DNA of 64,000 nucleotides from Spisula solida (Eukaryota; Mollusca; Bivalvia; Venerida; Mactridae), in NCBI GenBank assembly GCA_947247005.1, contig OX365952.1, forward strand, positions 28,026,222-28,090,221. Reading direction: 5' to 3'. Numbering within the stretch: the stretch's first letter is position 1; the number at the start of each line of letters is the position of its first letter. Of this stretch, positions 45,495 through 56,984 are shown one piece after another. The notes beneath the pieces were generated by a model. The model had not been told where the DNA came from, searched no databases, and saw only the letters and a list, made by a program, of their open reading frames with translations. Both the position numbers and the translations under genes were made by a program.

Positions 45495-46408
45495 GTGCAA
45501 AAAAAGTATTTAGTTTACATGTGTTATGCGATTAATTATTGAATGGTCTAAATCCTATCATTTTAAATAACTTTTTTATTTTACTTAATGCGTTTTAACT
45601 GTGTTTAAAAGTGTTTCAAGTATCATTTCAATAAGCTAACGAAAAAATGGAAAACTCTACTGTAATTAAATAAACGTTTTACGTGTTGTTTGTAATATTT
45701 TTCAAAATTGCACTGTTATTTGTGTCTTCAAGATGTAAAAACAATATAATTGTATCATTTAAACACATACGAGTAATAAATGTCTTTAAAAAAGGTAATT
45801 TTTACAGAAAATATTTAATTTGATGTTTCCGTGGCAACAAATTCTGTTTCATTTATAATGTTTTTAAAAAAATAATGGTATGTTATACTTCAGTATATTG
45901 CGTTTGCAACGGTGTTTTTAGTCCGTCCGTCAACAATTGGCTTGTGTACTCACTATAGGTCACAATTTAGGCATAATCTTTATGAAACTTGGTCACAATG
46001 AACATCTCAACAAAATCTAGGCCAAGTTCGATATTGGGTCATCTGAGGTAAAATACTAGGTAACTAGATCAAATCATAGAAGAACCTTGTGCTGTCAGTA
46101 GATGTCATAATTTTGACCTAATCTTTATGAAACTTGGTCACAATGATCATGTCTACAAAATCTAGGTTAAGTTCGATTTTGTGTCATCTTGGGTTAAAAA
46201 ACAAAATCACAATGTCAATTGACATATTCCTGAGGGTCATGGGTTCAAACCCCACTGGGAGCATAATCTTTTTTAAAGTGTTTTGTCTTTAAAGCATGTA
46301 TTTGTACAGTTATATGGAGGAAAATATTATTATTTCCAAAATATTTTGTTTAAATTATAGGTCAAATCATAGAAAACCTTGTGTAGTCACCAAAGATCAT
46401 AATTTCGA

Positions 46409-46759
46409 CCGGTTGGGACTATAGGTTTGCTCTCCGTCCGTCCGTCCGTTAGTCCGTCCGTCCGTCCGTCCGTCCGTCCGTCCGTCGGTCGGTCGGTCGG
46501 TCGGTCGGTCGGTCGGTCGGTCGGTCGGTCGGTCAGTCAGTCAGTCTGTCCGTCAAATATTTGAATCCTGACATAACTCAACTAGTTTCCAAGCTAGCTT
46601 TGAAATTTGGCATGTGGATAGGGGGCAATAAGGGATTATGCACGTCTAAATAATTTTTTATTCTGACATGAATTGTGGTTGCTATGGCAACAGAAACATT
46701 GAAAATGGCTTAAAACCGGTAGGGGACTTCTGTATTGCTCACAATTCTTAGTGACTTGT
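46409..46759 (+). mobile_element. Family D element, left end damaged
   Basis: CCGGTTGGGACTATAGG is followed by a long tetranucleotide run, GAATCCTGACATAACTCAAC and GAAATTTGGCATGTGGATA. The right end is AAAACCGGTAGGGGACT, a TCAC/GTGA hairpin and CTTGT. It keeps the true family D right end that the 19101 chimera lacks. Confidence 0.65.
46433..46556 (+). repeat. Compound tetranucleotide microsatellite
   Basis: A (TCCG)n run changes to (TCGG)n, then (TCAG)n, in one uninterrupted register, and finishes TCTGTCCGTC. It is an expansion of the CCGTC stretch that follows repeat heads in this window. Confidence 0.85.
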
Positions 46760-47022
46760 TTCTTTTCTTTTTAAGTGTACTTAATCTTTATGAAACTTGG
46801 TCCTAAGGATTATGTCAACACACTATATGTTCAGTTTGATGTTAATTAAGTCATCTTGTGTCAAAAACTAGGTCACGTGGTCTAATAATAAAACACTTGC
46901 AATAGAGGCTGAATTTCATTAAATCTTATTCAGAAAATGTAAATTATTACCTAGGTCACCATATGGATGTGCATGGACTACTACGACAGGTGAGTAGCCT
47001 AGGGCCCTTTGGGCCCTCTTGT

Positions 47023-47330
47023 ATTATGGGCCACCCAGTGTCAAAAACTATATCACTTAGGTCAAGTCTTGGGGAAATGCCTTTTGTGTGCTATAGAGGT
47101 TGTATTTTTTACTGGATCTTCATGCAAGTTGATCAGAGTGTTTGTGTTAATGTAATCTAGGTCAACATTGGCTATGTAAATAACGAGGTCACTGATTTTA
47201 TGAACGTCCAATAAAGGCTGTATTTTCTTGAATCGGAGTCAGAAATTGTAAATGATTACTTGGGTCATCATAGGGGTTTACATGTATTACTACGACAGAT
47301 GGGGAACCTTAGGGCCGTCTGTTACATGCT
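47023..47330 (+). repeat. Old family A-like remnant
   Basis: GTCAAAAACTATATCACTTA, TAATCTAGGTCAAC and a decayed end (ACGACAGATGGGGAACC, TTAGGGCC) resemble family A but are much diverged. Confidence 0.45.
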
Positions 47331-47805
47331 TCTACAGCACAACCTCCATGCCTCTAACTACCTTTGGACCGGGGAAATAGTTCGAGCCATCTACCTGTTC
47401 GAGGCATCTATGGTATTTAAGAATATGCATGGGTTTAAGTTCGAACTGATGTCGGTACGTGTACACGTACAAATCGTACGTATATTGCATAATTAATGTG
47501 TATAACTAATTTAGGTGTATCATATTTCTGTAATATTGTTCATAACAATAATGAAACAAAATATATAGTTCGACAAAATTGACATGAAATCTGATTTATC
47601 CCCGCATGTGTTAGGTTTCTTGTTAAATAGCATGTCTATATACGAGTATAAAGCAGGGAGCCACGAACTATCCTCATGCCCAATGTCAAGTTTCACTATA
47701 AATAAATAAATGGACATGTAACAGATTCTTTTGACGTGATTACTTGATTACGATTTATTGTGGTTTCTGAAGTTTATTAACGAAAAATAAATAAGCTACA
47801 ATTTA

Positions 47806-48117
47806 TGCACCTATCAATGTTTTCCCCCAGGGGGGGGGGGGGGGGGCGGCGGGCTTACCCAGGGGAATTTGACATTTTTACTTTTTCAAAGTCTAAATTC
47901 CCACCCTAGAGCAAGGGCATTTTGTTAAAATTCCCTCACTGGGAGATGCTTTACATACCTCCTGGGGTCAAAATTTCGGCCAAAGTCAAAATTTCCCGGG
48001 ACTCGGCACCATTCTGTCTGTCAAATTCCCACCTATCGGGAACAGCCTTCTGTCAAAAGTCCCGTGTATGCCCGACGCCCCCCCCCCCCCCCCTTGGGGA
48101 AAACATTGATAGGTGCA
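47806..48117. mobile_element. 312-bp MITE with poly-G/poly-C inverted ends and TTA duplication
   Basis: TGCACCTATCAATGTTTTCC and a G run at the left are inverted at the right as a C run followed by GGAAAACATTGATAGGTGCA-type sequence with one base difference in the C/G tract. TTA flanks both sides (47803-47805, 48118-48120). A TTA duplication suggests PIF/Harbinger-type mobilisation. The interior repeats AAATTCCC and TCAAAATTTC phrases. Confidence 0.8.
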
Positions 48118-48247
48118 TTACTGGAGGGCCTTCATTAACTATTTAATGGATGTATGAGTGTTTAAAAACCCGATGCTTTGGAACTGGAGCATCTTCTGTA
48201 TCATGCACTATCCCCCAAACACTAAAGTGACTTACCTCTTCTGGGGG

Positions 48248-48285
48248 CCTCGCCCATATGGATTATCCGGTGGCGAGGATAAATA
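48248..48285 (+). repeat. Hairpin plus AT tail shared with 16939-16976
   Basis: CCTCGCC...GGCGAGG with CCATATGG inside is followed by ATAAATAAA. The match to the LTR-like region at 16.9 kb suggests a dispersed retroelement end. Confidence 0.5.
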
Positions 48286-48808
48286 AAAGCAAATAAACAA
48301 ATAAAAACCCGTTACAATGCAGTCGAACACAAACAATTGTTTGGTACAGTAATTATCGCAACTTGTCGCTGACTACTCGCGGTCGAACAATGGATTTCAA
48401 CAGTCAGTGAAAGGTGCGAAAGCTTGTATTGTTCGATTCATCTACGTGTAATTCATAGCAAGGTACCGTCCCACCAGTTCGAGTGTTCGACCTAGATATT
48501 GTTCGAGTCATCTACTGTTTTACCATATGAATAAAGAAGGGATTTTGCCGGGACCGAAGAACCAGTGCGAGGCATCTAGGGTGTTCGAGGCAAGTACTGT
48601 TCGAGGCATCGAAGTTCTACTGTATTTACATGTTTGGATTTCATGTAAGGTAAGGTGTAACAACTTACATATTATTTTTGGACCTTGAATCTTATACATG
48701 ATTATGACATTAATTATCAATACCGTATAATAACGACATTAATACATAAACTGGAGGCAAGATTATGGATCTAATGACGGTAGCTGCCTTACACTATCAT
48801 TCATAAAT

Positions 48809-48910
48809 AGAGTTGTGCGGTCGAGGTTTGAATTTGAAAATGAACTGTGAAGTTTGAGTAAATGTAAGAGGGATTTTCTCAACATATTAACGAAATGAAC
48901 AGTATTGTAA
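48809..48910 (+). repeat. Left arm of the 8.9-kb inverted repeat
   Basis: It starts AGAGTTGTGCGGTCGAGG. The first ~55 bases are nearly identical to the right arm; the next ~50 are diverged. Confidence 0.65.
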
Positions 48911-48920
48911 AGTAGTACCC

Positions 48921-50639
48921 AACCGTAACTATTTATTTTATCAGTAACTACATTGTACAGTAAAGCTTACAGTATAGTAGTACCCGTGTATCCCATTCAG
49001 AAAGGAGTTGCCCTCAATGCTCTGAATTACAGAAACAATCACCATTATTCGCTATGTAAGTGAAACGATTAAATATTCGAATGAATTATCTCGAAAATTA
49101 TACAGTCTCCAATTTTCATCAGTTTACAGAGGACATCAAACCACGACGCATAAAGCGCACGGGTTTCTCGGGTATAGTCAACTTGCTCTCTGAACTATAG
49201 AAAACGCTTGAGTGGCCTGCCTTTTGATATAACCACGGGTGTATATATTGTCTACTATAGCGATTATGAATATACTCATGCGCAGATGCACCCTTGTTAC
49301 CCTGATAAAACAACATGATTGGATAATCGCAACATGATTGAAAAATGGCCGACATGAAAAATGTGGTAAGTGCATTGTTTTTGCAATATTTTCCATATAA
49401 ACTATCCAGATTGTTTATTTCAATATTACATAATCAACATATGAAGAAAAATGTACTATTTTTACTAAACAATTTGCATATAGGTAATATTTTTCACTAT
49501 GTAAAGCCTAAAAGAATGTGTGGATTTTGCATTTGAGAATGAGTTTTGTACTTAAAAACGTTGTAAAACTTATTTATTGGACTCTATGTAATGAATATCA
49601 TTTGGGAAGTATCGGCAGTTGTATAAACTCTGATTTGGACGTTTCAATTTTTTAAAATCTTAGATAAATTAACGCTCACCAACAATAATTCAAACATGTA
49701 TAGTATTTTTTGGATACTGACCGACGTGATTGTTAAATTTATTAGGTTACTGGCCAACATGATTGTGGATAAAAACCAACATTACCAATTGAAATCTTGC
49801 CAATGGGATTCTCAAGGTACAAATAATTGTACATTAAAGAAGTGTGCTCATGAATTGTGGTAGCAGGTTTATGAGCATACCCGATGTAAGGCATTTCACA
49901 CCCAGTCTATAGCACATGCTTTTAGGACATTTAATAATCAAAGCACTAAGAGTGCTGATGGGAGGCGATCTGGTTGCTGCTACTAAAGCTTAAACGACTT
50001 TACACGTTTAATGTTCGTTTTCTTACTGCCGATCTTGTCTTGAATGTCAAAATAGGCATATGTGACTATATAGGCAAAAAGGGGCATATTGATGTATATG
50101 TCATACGTGTATTGAATGCGTATATCAAAAGTGGCTTTAAAATAATACTACGCGCCTATTTATCAGATTCTACAGTACCGTCTTGTACTCACTTCAATCA
50201 CAGCGTGAGACATCTCAAGAAAGCGGCTAGTATAGCCACACCATATGATTGCATAACATAACGATATACGATTCATTGATAAAACCATCACGTGACCCTG
50301 GTCTGAAGTTTCTAAAAATAGCTATACGGCTGGGACATTTGATGAACACGTCATTTTCATATAACGAAACAAGTTCGATATCTCCCCGGCTGAGTGATTA
50401 TCTGTAAAAATATCGATTCAACGAACAGTTTCACAATAATTGTTGATCGTAGAATAAACAATTGTTGCTGATTGAATTAAATAAGTTTAAAAATTTGAAG
50501 AAACATATGTTGCAGTATTGGGAATGTTGACAGTTTCTGGAACTACTTGAATGCGGATTCACATAGCAGCCTAAAGGCGGTCCAGGTTGCATTAAGAAAT
50601 GGGCAATGGTAGTATAGAGAGGCTTACGCCTACCAAAAA
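48921..50639. other. Interior of the inverted-repeat structure, no recognised gene
   Basis: Two short plus-strand frames, 49345-49536 and 49974-50261 (the latter 95 codons), show no recognisable motif. They are not called as genes. Confidence 0.35.
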
Positions 50640-51659
50640 TGGGTACAAATGTTCACCACATCAAGACGATGTGTCTTGCACAAAACCCAGGTCCCTAGCT
50701 TAAAGGTCAATGTCACACTTAGAGGTCAAAGGTTAAAAGGCTCAAATAGGCATGTGATTCGTGTCCGCTCTGTAATTTTGTCATCTCCTATTGTATATTT
50801 ATAATATTGGGTACAAATGTTCACCCCATCAAGGTGATGTGCCATGTACAAGACCCAGGTCCCTAACTTAAAGGGCAAGGTCACACGTAGAGATCAAAAG
50901 TTAAAATTCTCAAATAGGCATGTGATTCATGTCCGCTCTGTTACTATGTCATTTCTTATTGGATATTTATAACACCTGGTACAAATGTTCACCACATTGA
51001 GACGGCGCGTTATGCGCAAGACCTAGGTCCCTTGCTCAAAGGTAAAGGTCACACTTAGAGATCGAAGGTAAAAAGGCTCAAATAGGCATGTGATTCATGT
51101 CAGCTCTGTAACTATGTCATTTCTTATTTTATATTAATATTACTTGCCACAAATGTTCACATCATCAAAACGAGGTATCATGCGCAAGACCCAGGTCCCT
51201 AACTCAAAGGTCACACTTAGAGATCAAAAGTTAAATTCTCAAATAGGCATGTGATTCATGTCAGATCTGTAACTATGTCATTTCTTATTTTATATTTATA
51301 TTACTTGCCACAAATGTTCACATCATCAAGATGAGGTGACATGCGCAAAACCCAGGTTCCTAACGCAAAGGTCAAGGTCATACTTAGAGATTAAAAGTTA
51401 AAAGGCACAGGTATACGCTTCTGGTCTGCTTTGTTTTTTTGTTATTGCGTTCTTGTTTTAAAATTACTTGGTTACATTCGCATTTTCACCCTATCTCAAA
51501 TGTAAAGGTCATACAGACCCAGCTCTTGTCTGCTGTTCAATGTCACATTTAAGCAATTACAAACTTGTTTCAAGTTATTCCATTTGCATAGCTTTATACT
51601 TAGGTGTCTGATGACAGCTTTTAGCGGGGGCATCCGTGTCCTGTGGACATATTTCTAGT
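50640..51659 (+). mobile_element. Family C element without its head
   Basis: About six ~160-bp monomers (GTGTCCGCTCTGTAA, AGACCCAGGTCCCTA) end in GCGGGGGCATCC, hairpin TGTCC-TGT-GGACA and TTTCTAGT. The right end has the same layout as 30884-32284 but a different 3' hairpin sequence. Confidence 0.7.
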
Positions 51660-51825
51660 TAAATACTTGTTTCTGCTATATGTTGGTAAAATTCATAATA
51701 AGTCAAGACAGGTAAATTTAACACATGTATCTAAATATGCAAAATTCACCGGGAATAGGAACAGTGAATTATGGGGACCAGGCTAAACGCTGTGAGCATG
51801 TCTTGAATGGTGCCAAATTGCATTT

Positions 51826-52215
51826 CTAATTTAAAAAAGGGGACATAATTTCAACATATATTTGATAGAGTTGCCTATTCATGTGGAGGTCATGGCGTCA
51901 TGATGGTGATACAGTATGCAAAGTATCAAAGATACATGTCTTAGAGGTTAAAATTGTGTACATAAACTGTAAACTTTTGTACTTCTAAGTACATTAGTCC
52001 AAATGGGGCATAACATTCAACAACATGCTTGATAGAGTGCAGATGTTGTGGTCAAGACGGTTGACAAGTATGCAAAGTATCACAGCAATATGAACATGCA
52101 CTTAGATATTATAGGTTAATACCTTGAACGTAAACTTACAAATTTGCGAAAAGTTGAAAAAGGGACATATTTTCCGATAAATACTTCATAGTTATCTACT
52201 CCTACGTACGTGTTG
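51826..52215 (-). mobile_element. Old family E fragment, reverse orientation
   Basis: Read on the minus strand, it repeats family E phrases: TTGATACTTTGCATAC, CATCATGACGCCATGACC, TTATGTCCCCTTTTT. It holds about two diverged monomers without head or tail. Confidence 0.55.
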
Positions 52216-52594
52216 GGGTCATCCCATTATTCTTCCACTAGTGAAGCTACATATTAAATTCGCACTGCAGTGCATCAATGAAAATTCAATGTTGGTCAGT
52301 ATCCACTTTAAAAGATAAATCTTTATCCTCAATCTTGTTGGTTTTTATCCATTTTTCACACATGGGTTACTTTAAATAGTTATCACGTAGAAACGGCAAA
52401 TGTAAATAACTTACTCTAAAGTAAGTCTGATAGTGAAATGAATGAGCTGTATAAACAAAAGATCTTAACCCAAAATAAACAACAATATATATGTTTTATA
52501 GACTGTCAAATAAATCCAACACAGATTTTTCTGACTTTTTAACGTATTGTGTATCACGTATTGTGTATAAAATATATCCTGTTTCATACATGTT

Positions 52595-52721
52595 CACGTG
52601 ATACGTGTAGTAACACATGTGCACGTGATAGCTAATACGTGTCCATGTGGTAATTACACGTGCGCACGTGGACAATAAAATGTTTCCTGTGTTCCCTCTA
52701 TGACTGTGGGGAACCCACGTG
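52595..52721. promoter_or_regulatory. Cluster of five CACGTG E-boxes
   Basis: CACGTG occurs at 52595, 52622, 52657, 52665 and 52716. Five canonical bHLH sites in 127 bp, two only 2 bp apart, is far above chance. No adjacent coding start is recognised. Confidence 0.4.
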
Positions 52722-52877
52722 ACCAGATGCTAATGTTCGGAGCCAATTTTGTAAACAAACCGCCTCGATTCAGGTAACATTTTTGCTTGTAACTTTCTTA
52801 ATAATTGATCGATCTGGATGAAATATAGACGAGCGCCGTCTCCTTTCAAAAGCAAATCATCGACGCTCTTATCTGGG

Positions 52878-53180
52878 TGACAATATTGTGTACGTTTTGT
52901 TGCAATATGCTATGCTACGGTTCGGAGCAATTCACTAAAACATGTCCTTAACAAATTACAGCTTTATTAAAAGTTACAATTTAATAGCGATAATGTGGGT
53001 CGCAAAATTTAAGATCGACAAGCAAAATATTTCTGATAAATATGAGCAACAGACAAAATGAGACAACATAAACAAAAATGCTACAGTTCGGAGCTGAAAT
53101 GAAAATGCTACAGCCCGTAGCTTTTTTCAGAAAATGCTACGGTTCGGAGCTATTTTCAGAAAATGCTACGGCTCAGAGCT
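52878..53180 (+). repeat. Left arm of ~300-bp inverted repeat
   Basis: It contains GTGACAATATTGTGTAC, TTCACTAAAACATGTCC and four iterations of ATGCTACGGTTCGGAGC-type words. It is inverted at 56325-56635. Confidence 0.75.
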
Positions 53181-53499
53181 AAGACTATGTGCTATATATA
53201 TGACTTTTTGAATATCAACACTATTAAGATCATCGACCAAGTATGAACATTCAATTTTTTAACAGTTTCACAAAAATAATAACACACAAATGTCGATGCT
53301 GGACACCCCTTATAAACTGTATTCGTGTAGGCATCTTCCGCACCATTTTGTCATGTGGTGACAAATTTAGAGGCACAAAAACATCGCGAGTTTGAACTAT
53401 ACTCAGTTCATCTAGAAACGCAACTTTTTTATCCTCGATATTTTTTTCTTTTATTGTAAATGCCGTTTTCCAGAGGCGTCTAATCATTTGTAAAGTTGT

Positions 53500-53590
53500 T
53501 ATAGTGCGCCTAGGATAAGGAAAGGTGATGAAATGTGGTACACTAATTGTGCAACAGTTGACCAAACCGATTTATATTTGTAAATATCAC
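53500..53590. mobile_element. ~91-bp inverted-repeat element
   Basis: TATAGTGCGCCTAGGATAA at the left is inverted at the right (TTATCCTGGGCGCACTATA) with one mismatch, around ~53 bp. The arms are too short to assign to a family. Confidence 0.55.
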
Positions 53591-53706
53591 ATTATCCTGG
53601 GCGCACTATAATGGAAAGAAAATCACAACAGACGAGTCACGTGTTTCGGAATAAAAATGCCATGATTGTCCAAACATGTGCATATTCACACCTTTGGGAC
53701 GCTTGT

Positions 53707-54345
53707 TCAAAGAAGCACGGTGACCTATCTTTTTTTCTTAATATTCTAATAGAGTACACTTTCATTAACATCATTTGGAAAAAATTCTTGGACCAGATTT
53801 TTTATTGGCCTCTAGAGTACTATTTTGCGTCATTTTCATGCCGTTTTCTTTGAAAAGGGAGACACTTCTGGTTAAATAGCACAAAAAGAAATACGATGAC
53901 CTATGTTTTTTTCTTAATATTCTGATGGATTACACTTTCATCAACATCATTTGCAAAAATAAAAAAAATTCTTGGACCAGATTTTGTTTAATTAGTCAAT
54001 AAAGTATCTTTTTTTTAATTTTCGAGCTTTAATTTTGGGCACATTTTGAAAATTCATTTGTTGTCAAAAATGTGTGAATGTTATTAAAGATTCAAAATGT
54101 GCATAGTTATATTTAAGTAGTATGTATGTTTTTGTACATCTGAACTAAAAAATATCTAATGAAAAAATAAAAAATATTTGAAAATTCATGATTTTTGTCA
54201 TTTTTATAGAAAAGTGATGTTGCAAAATCTTATTTTCTGAGAAAACGAGTTCGGTGACCCCTGTTTTGCTTTACCTTCTTGTTTTCAAAATAAAATTCCC
54301 CATACAATAAAGTGAGTTAAAAATCTTGGAAGAAAAAACTATAGA
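53707..54345 (+). repeat. Diverged direct repeats
   Basis: A ~100-bp unit (GGTGACCTAT, TTTTTCTTAATATTCT, ACACTTTCAT, ATTCTTGGACCAGATTTT) occurs at 53715 and 53890, with a weaker third copy near 54250. No coding signal is seen. Confidence 0.55.
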
Positions 54346-54820
54346 CAATGTTCTGAATTGTCATGGTTTGGCAACGTTGCGTCTTGAGTCACGCTACTAG
54401 CACACTGACACCTTTCGCAACCGTCCCTGTTCAGGTCACCCACATTTAAAAACTGCCCGACAGTAACCCCGCGTGAACATCCTCCGAAACAGGTTAACAA
54501 CTGCTTCAGACATTGCGAGACAACATGTTGGTCGTCATGGGAAAGTAATCAATTCATCATTAATCGATATTTTGCATATTCACTTAGAACGACCATTCTA
54601 AAAAATGAGGATTTTTTTTGCTTGAAGTTAAAGTTGTTTGTAGACTCAGTGTTGCGTTTCTAGATGCACTCAGTCTATTTTTGGTGGAGCATACATGTAT
54701 GTAACATGATTCACAAACTTTAACGTGTGAAACTATTGGTCACACACAACATGTTTAAAACGAACAGTGCTAGTTGTCTTGGTAAAATATTTATTAAATA
54801 TAATTATAATCAATTCAATA

Positions 54821-55842
54821 TACAGGGTGTCCCCAAAAAACGGGGACCTGCCTAAAACCCTTATAACTTAATTAATTTATAATGAATTTGACTTACTTTT
54901 TGTGAGAGTGTGTAAAAGTGATCTCTACTTCTAAAATTGGTACTTATTAATATGTTGTGTTTTAAAACAGGGTGTGACGTCATCATTTTACCTATGGTAT
55001 TATTTCCTTTTTTTCTGACTTACTTGGAAAATTTCATCATTTGATAAGACATTGTTGTCTGAACATTCATTTTGAGAAAAACAAGGTTTTAAAGTCACCG
55101 AGATGATGAAAATTGTGTGAAAATCTAAGAACTTTGCAATGCTATAATGAAAGGGGGAGAAAATAGTGAGTTTATTCAAAATAGGAAAGCAGACAACCTT
55201 CAAAATATTCATTAACATTCACCAAAGAAGCAAAATATCAATATTAAGTTATTATCATCGAGAACACTAAACAAGAGAGCTAAGATAGAAGCAAAAGCCA
55301 ATAAGATGAACTTTTATCCAAATAAACAGTTCATAGATATATATCAGAGTCATTTACTGTGTCAGCATTTATAAGAAAGCAGAAACCACTTATTACAACA
55401 AATCAGCAGCAAAAACATGATACTTCACAAAAAGTACTGACATTTGAACTCAAACCTAAGGGCACGTGGCCTAGATATAGCTCGGACATGAGCCTTATAG
55501 TTAATCTGTTTCCTATACATGATGAATATTAGTGCATGCATATCCATTATCCTTGAATATTGGTCACATGAGATGTCATTTGTGGTCGGCATGTAAATAT
55601 ATACAACAGTGTCTTGTCAAATGATGAAATTTTCTACGTAAGTCCGCAAAAAACAGGAAATAACAACATATGTAAAATTATGACGTCACTTCCTGTTTTA
55701 AAGCAAAACATATTTATAAGTACCTATTGTAGAAGTATAGATCACTTTTACACACTCTCACAAACAATTAGTCAAATGCATTAAACATTAAATAAGTTAT
55801 AAGCGTTTTAGGCAGGTCCCCGTTTTTTTGGGACACCCTGTA
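54821..55842. mobile_element. ~1.0-kb Tc1/mariner-like MITE with long inverted repeats
   Basis: TACAGGGTGTCCCCAAAAAA at the left and its inverse (TTTTTTGGGACACCCTGTA) at the right bound the element. The arms stay alignable for ~230 bp (GGCAGGTCCCCG, TGTGAGAGTGTGTAAAAG). TA occurs at both ends. CAGGGTGTCCC is a common start for Tc1/mariner elements. No transposase is encoded inside. Confidence 0.75.
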
Positions 55843-56324
55843 CATGTAATGTTTCTGAAAATATTTATAACCTTTACATCATGGTGTATATACATATTTG
55901 ACCCCTCTGTGCTGGCACTGGGCACTTTTGCGCAAAACGATGGTTTAACAGTCGACTCTGAATCAGAGATGTTAGAAAAGTTTTGTCCGAATCATAGTTT
56001 TTTGCTTACAGCTGTATTGATCACGAGTTGACGCAGGGTTTTGTTGTTCTATTAATTTTGTTTCATTGGCTGACACAAGTTCAAACTAAGATTGAATGTA
56101 GGCCGTGCTACTTTCTCGGATGAATATTGGGTCGTGTTTACGAAGCTTGGAGATGTGTCGTGTGTACATGGTTCTGTTAAAATGTGTTCGGCTTTCATGT
56201 TATATTCCTTCTCATTCATTCCCAAACCTTGATATAACAGCATATTATACTCTATATAGCATGTGACACTTGTCAGACTGCATAGAGCCCTGCTTCTTTT
56301 CCTACATATGGTATACTTTGAAAC

Positions 56325-56635
56325 TTGTTCCGAACCGTAGCATTTTCTGAAAATAGCTCCGGACTGTAGCATTTTCATTTCAGCTCCGAACTGTAGCATT
56401 TTTGTTTATGTCGTCTCATTTTGTCTGTTGCTCATATTTATCAGAAATATTTTGCTTGTCGGTCTTAAATTTAGCGACCCACATTATCGCTATTAAATTG
56501 TAACTTTTAATGAAGCTGTAATTTATTAAGGACATGTTTTAGTGAATTGCTCCGAACCGTAGCATAGCATATTGCGGTCTACGAAATGCGCCGTTGCCCA
56601 AATAACAAAAAGTACACAATATTGTCACTTGTTCT
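56325..56635 (-). repeat. Right arm of ~300-bp inverted repeat
   Basis: This is the reverse complement of 52878-53180 with scattered changes and one fewer GCTACGG-type iteration. The pair bounds about 3.76 kb. Confidence 0.75.
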
Positions 56636-56689
56636 GTAGGAATGTATTCTAGGAAAAATATTGGTTATTGTAAAACATCACAGTCCGAC

Positions 56690-56984
56690 CACAATTACTT
56701 TTCACATGAGAAGTCAATAGTGACGTTGTCAAGCGGACACGCAGGTGACGTTAACGGATATAAACGTCATGTCGTACAGAGGTCACACGCGGCGCATCTG
56801 AGCGAGACATATCTGATAAGCTCCTAGTGACATTTACGCGTTGAAATAATCTGGCGATAGTGGATGTTGAAGCAAAAAAACGTCCAACGACGTCAATTTG
56901 CGAAATTCCACTCTCCAGCATTCCAAAAACCCATGCTCGATTTTCCCTTTTAGTCGTGACATTTAAATTGCTTTCATTTTCCAA
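56690..56984 (-). pseudogene. Tc1-like transposase, N-terminal fragment
   Basis: On the minus strand, about 77 residues contain VFGMLESGISQIDVVGRFF, STIARLFQRVN and SDMSRSDAPRVTS, ending VYIR. This is the paired helix-turn-helix DNA-binding region of Tc1/Tc3-type transposases. After a TAA, the same frame continues RHLRVRLTTS, which matches the next stretch of the family, so the stop is a mutation. The catalytic DDE domain is absent. It lies just outside the 56325-56635 inverted arm. Confidence 0.65.

Larger units (their letters stand above)
45910..47022 (+). mobile_element. Family A1 element, interrupted by a family D element
   Basis: A headless start (TAGTCCGTCCGTC) is followed by two monomers, a T-arm module (46239-46255) and TTTAAATTATAGGTCAAATC. 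It is interrupted at AATTTCGAC by family D (46409-46759). It resumes at TTAATCTTTATGAAACTTGG and ends GACAGGTGAGTAGCC, AGGGCCCTTTGGGCCCT, CTTGT. Confidence 0.65.

Noticed and set aside
49974..50261. 95-codon plus-strand frame as a gene
   Set aside because: No domain, no splice context and no neighbours to support it; left as uncharacterised.
53251..53565. 104-codon minus-strand frame as a gene
   Set aside because: There is no recognised motif, and it runs into a small inverted-repeat element at its start; support is insufficient.
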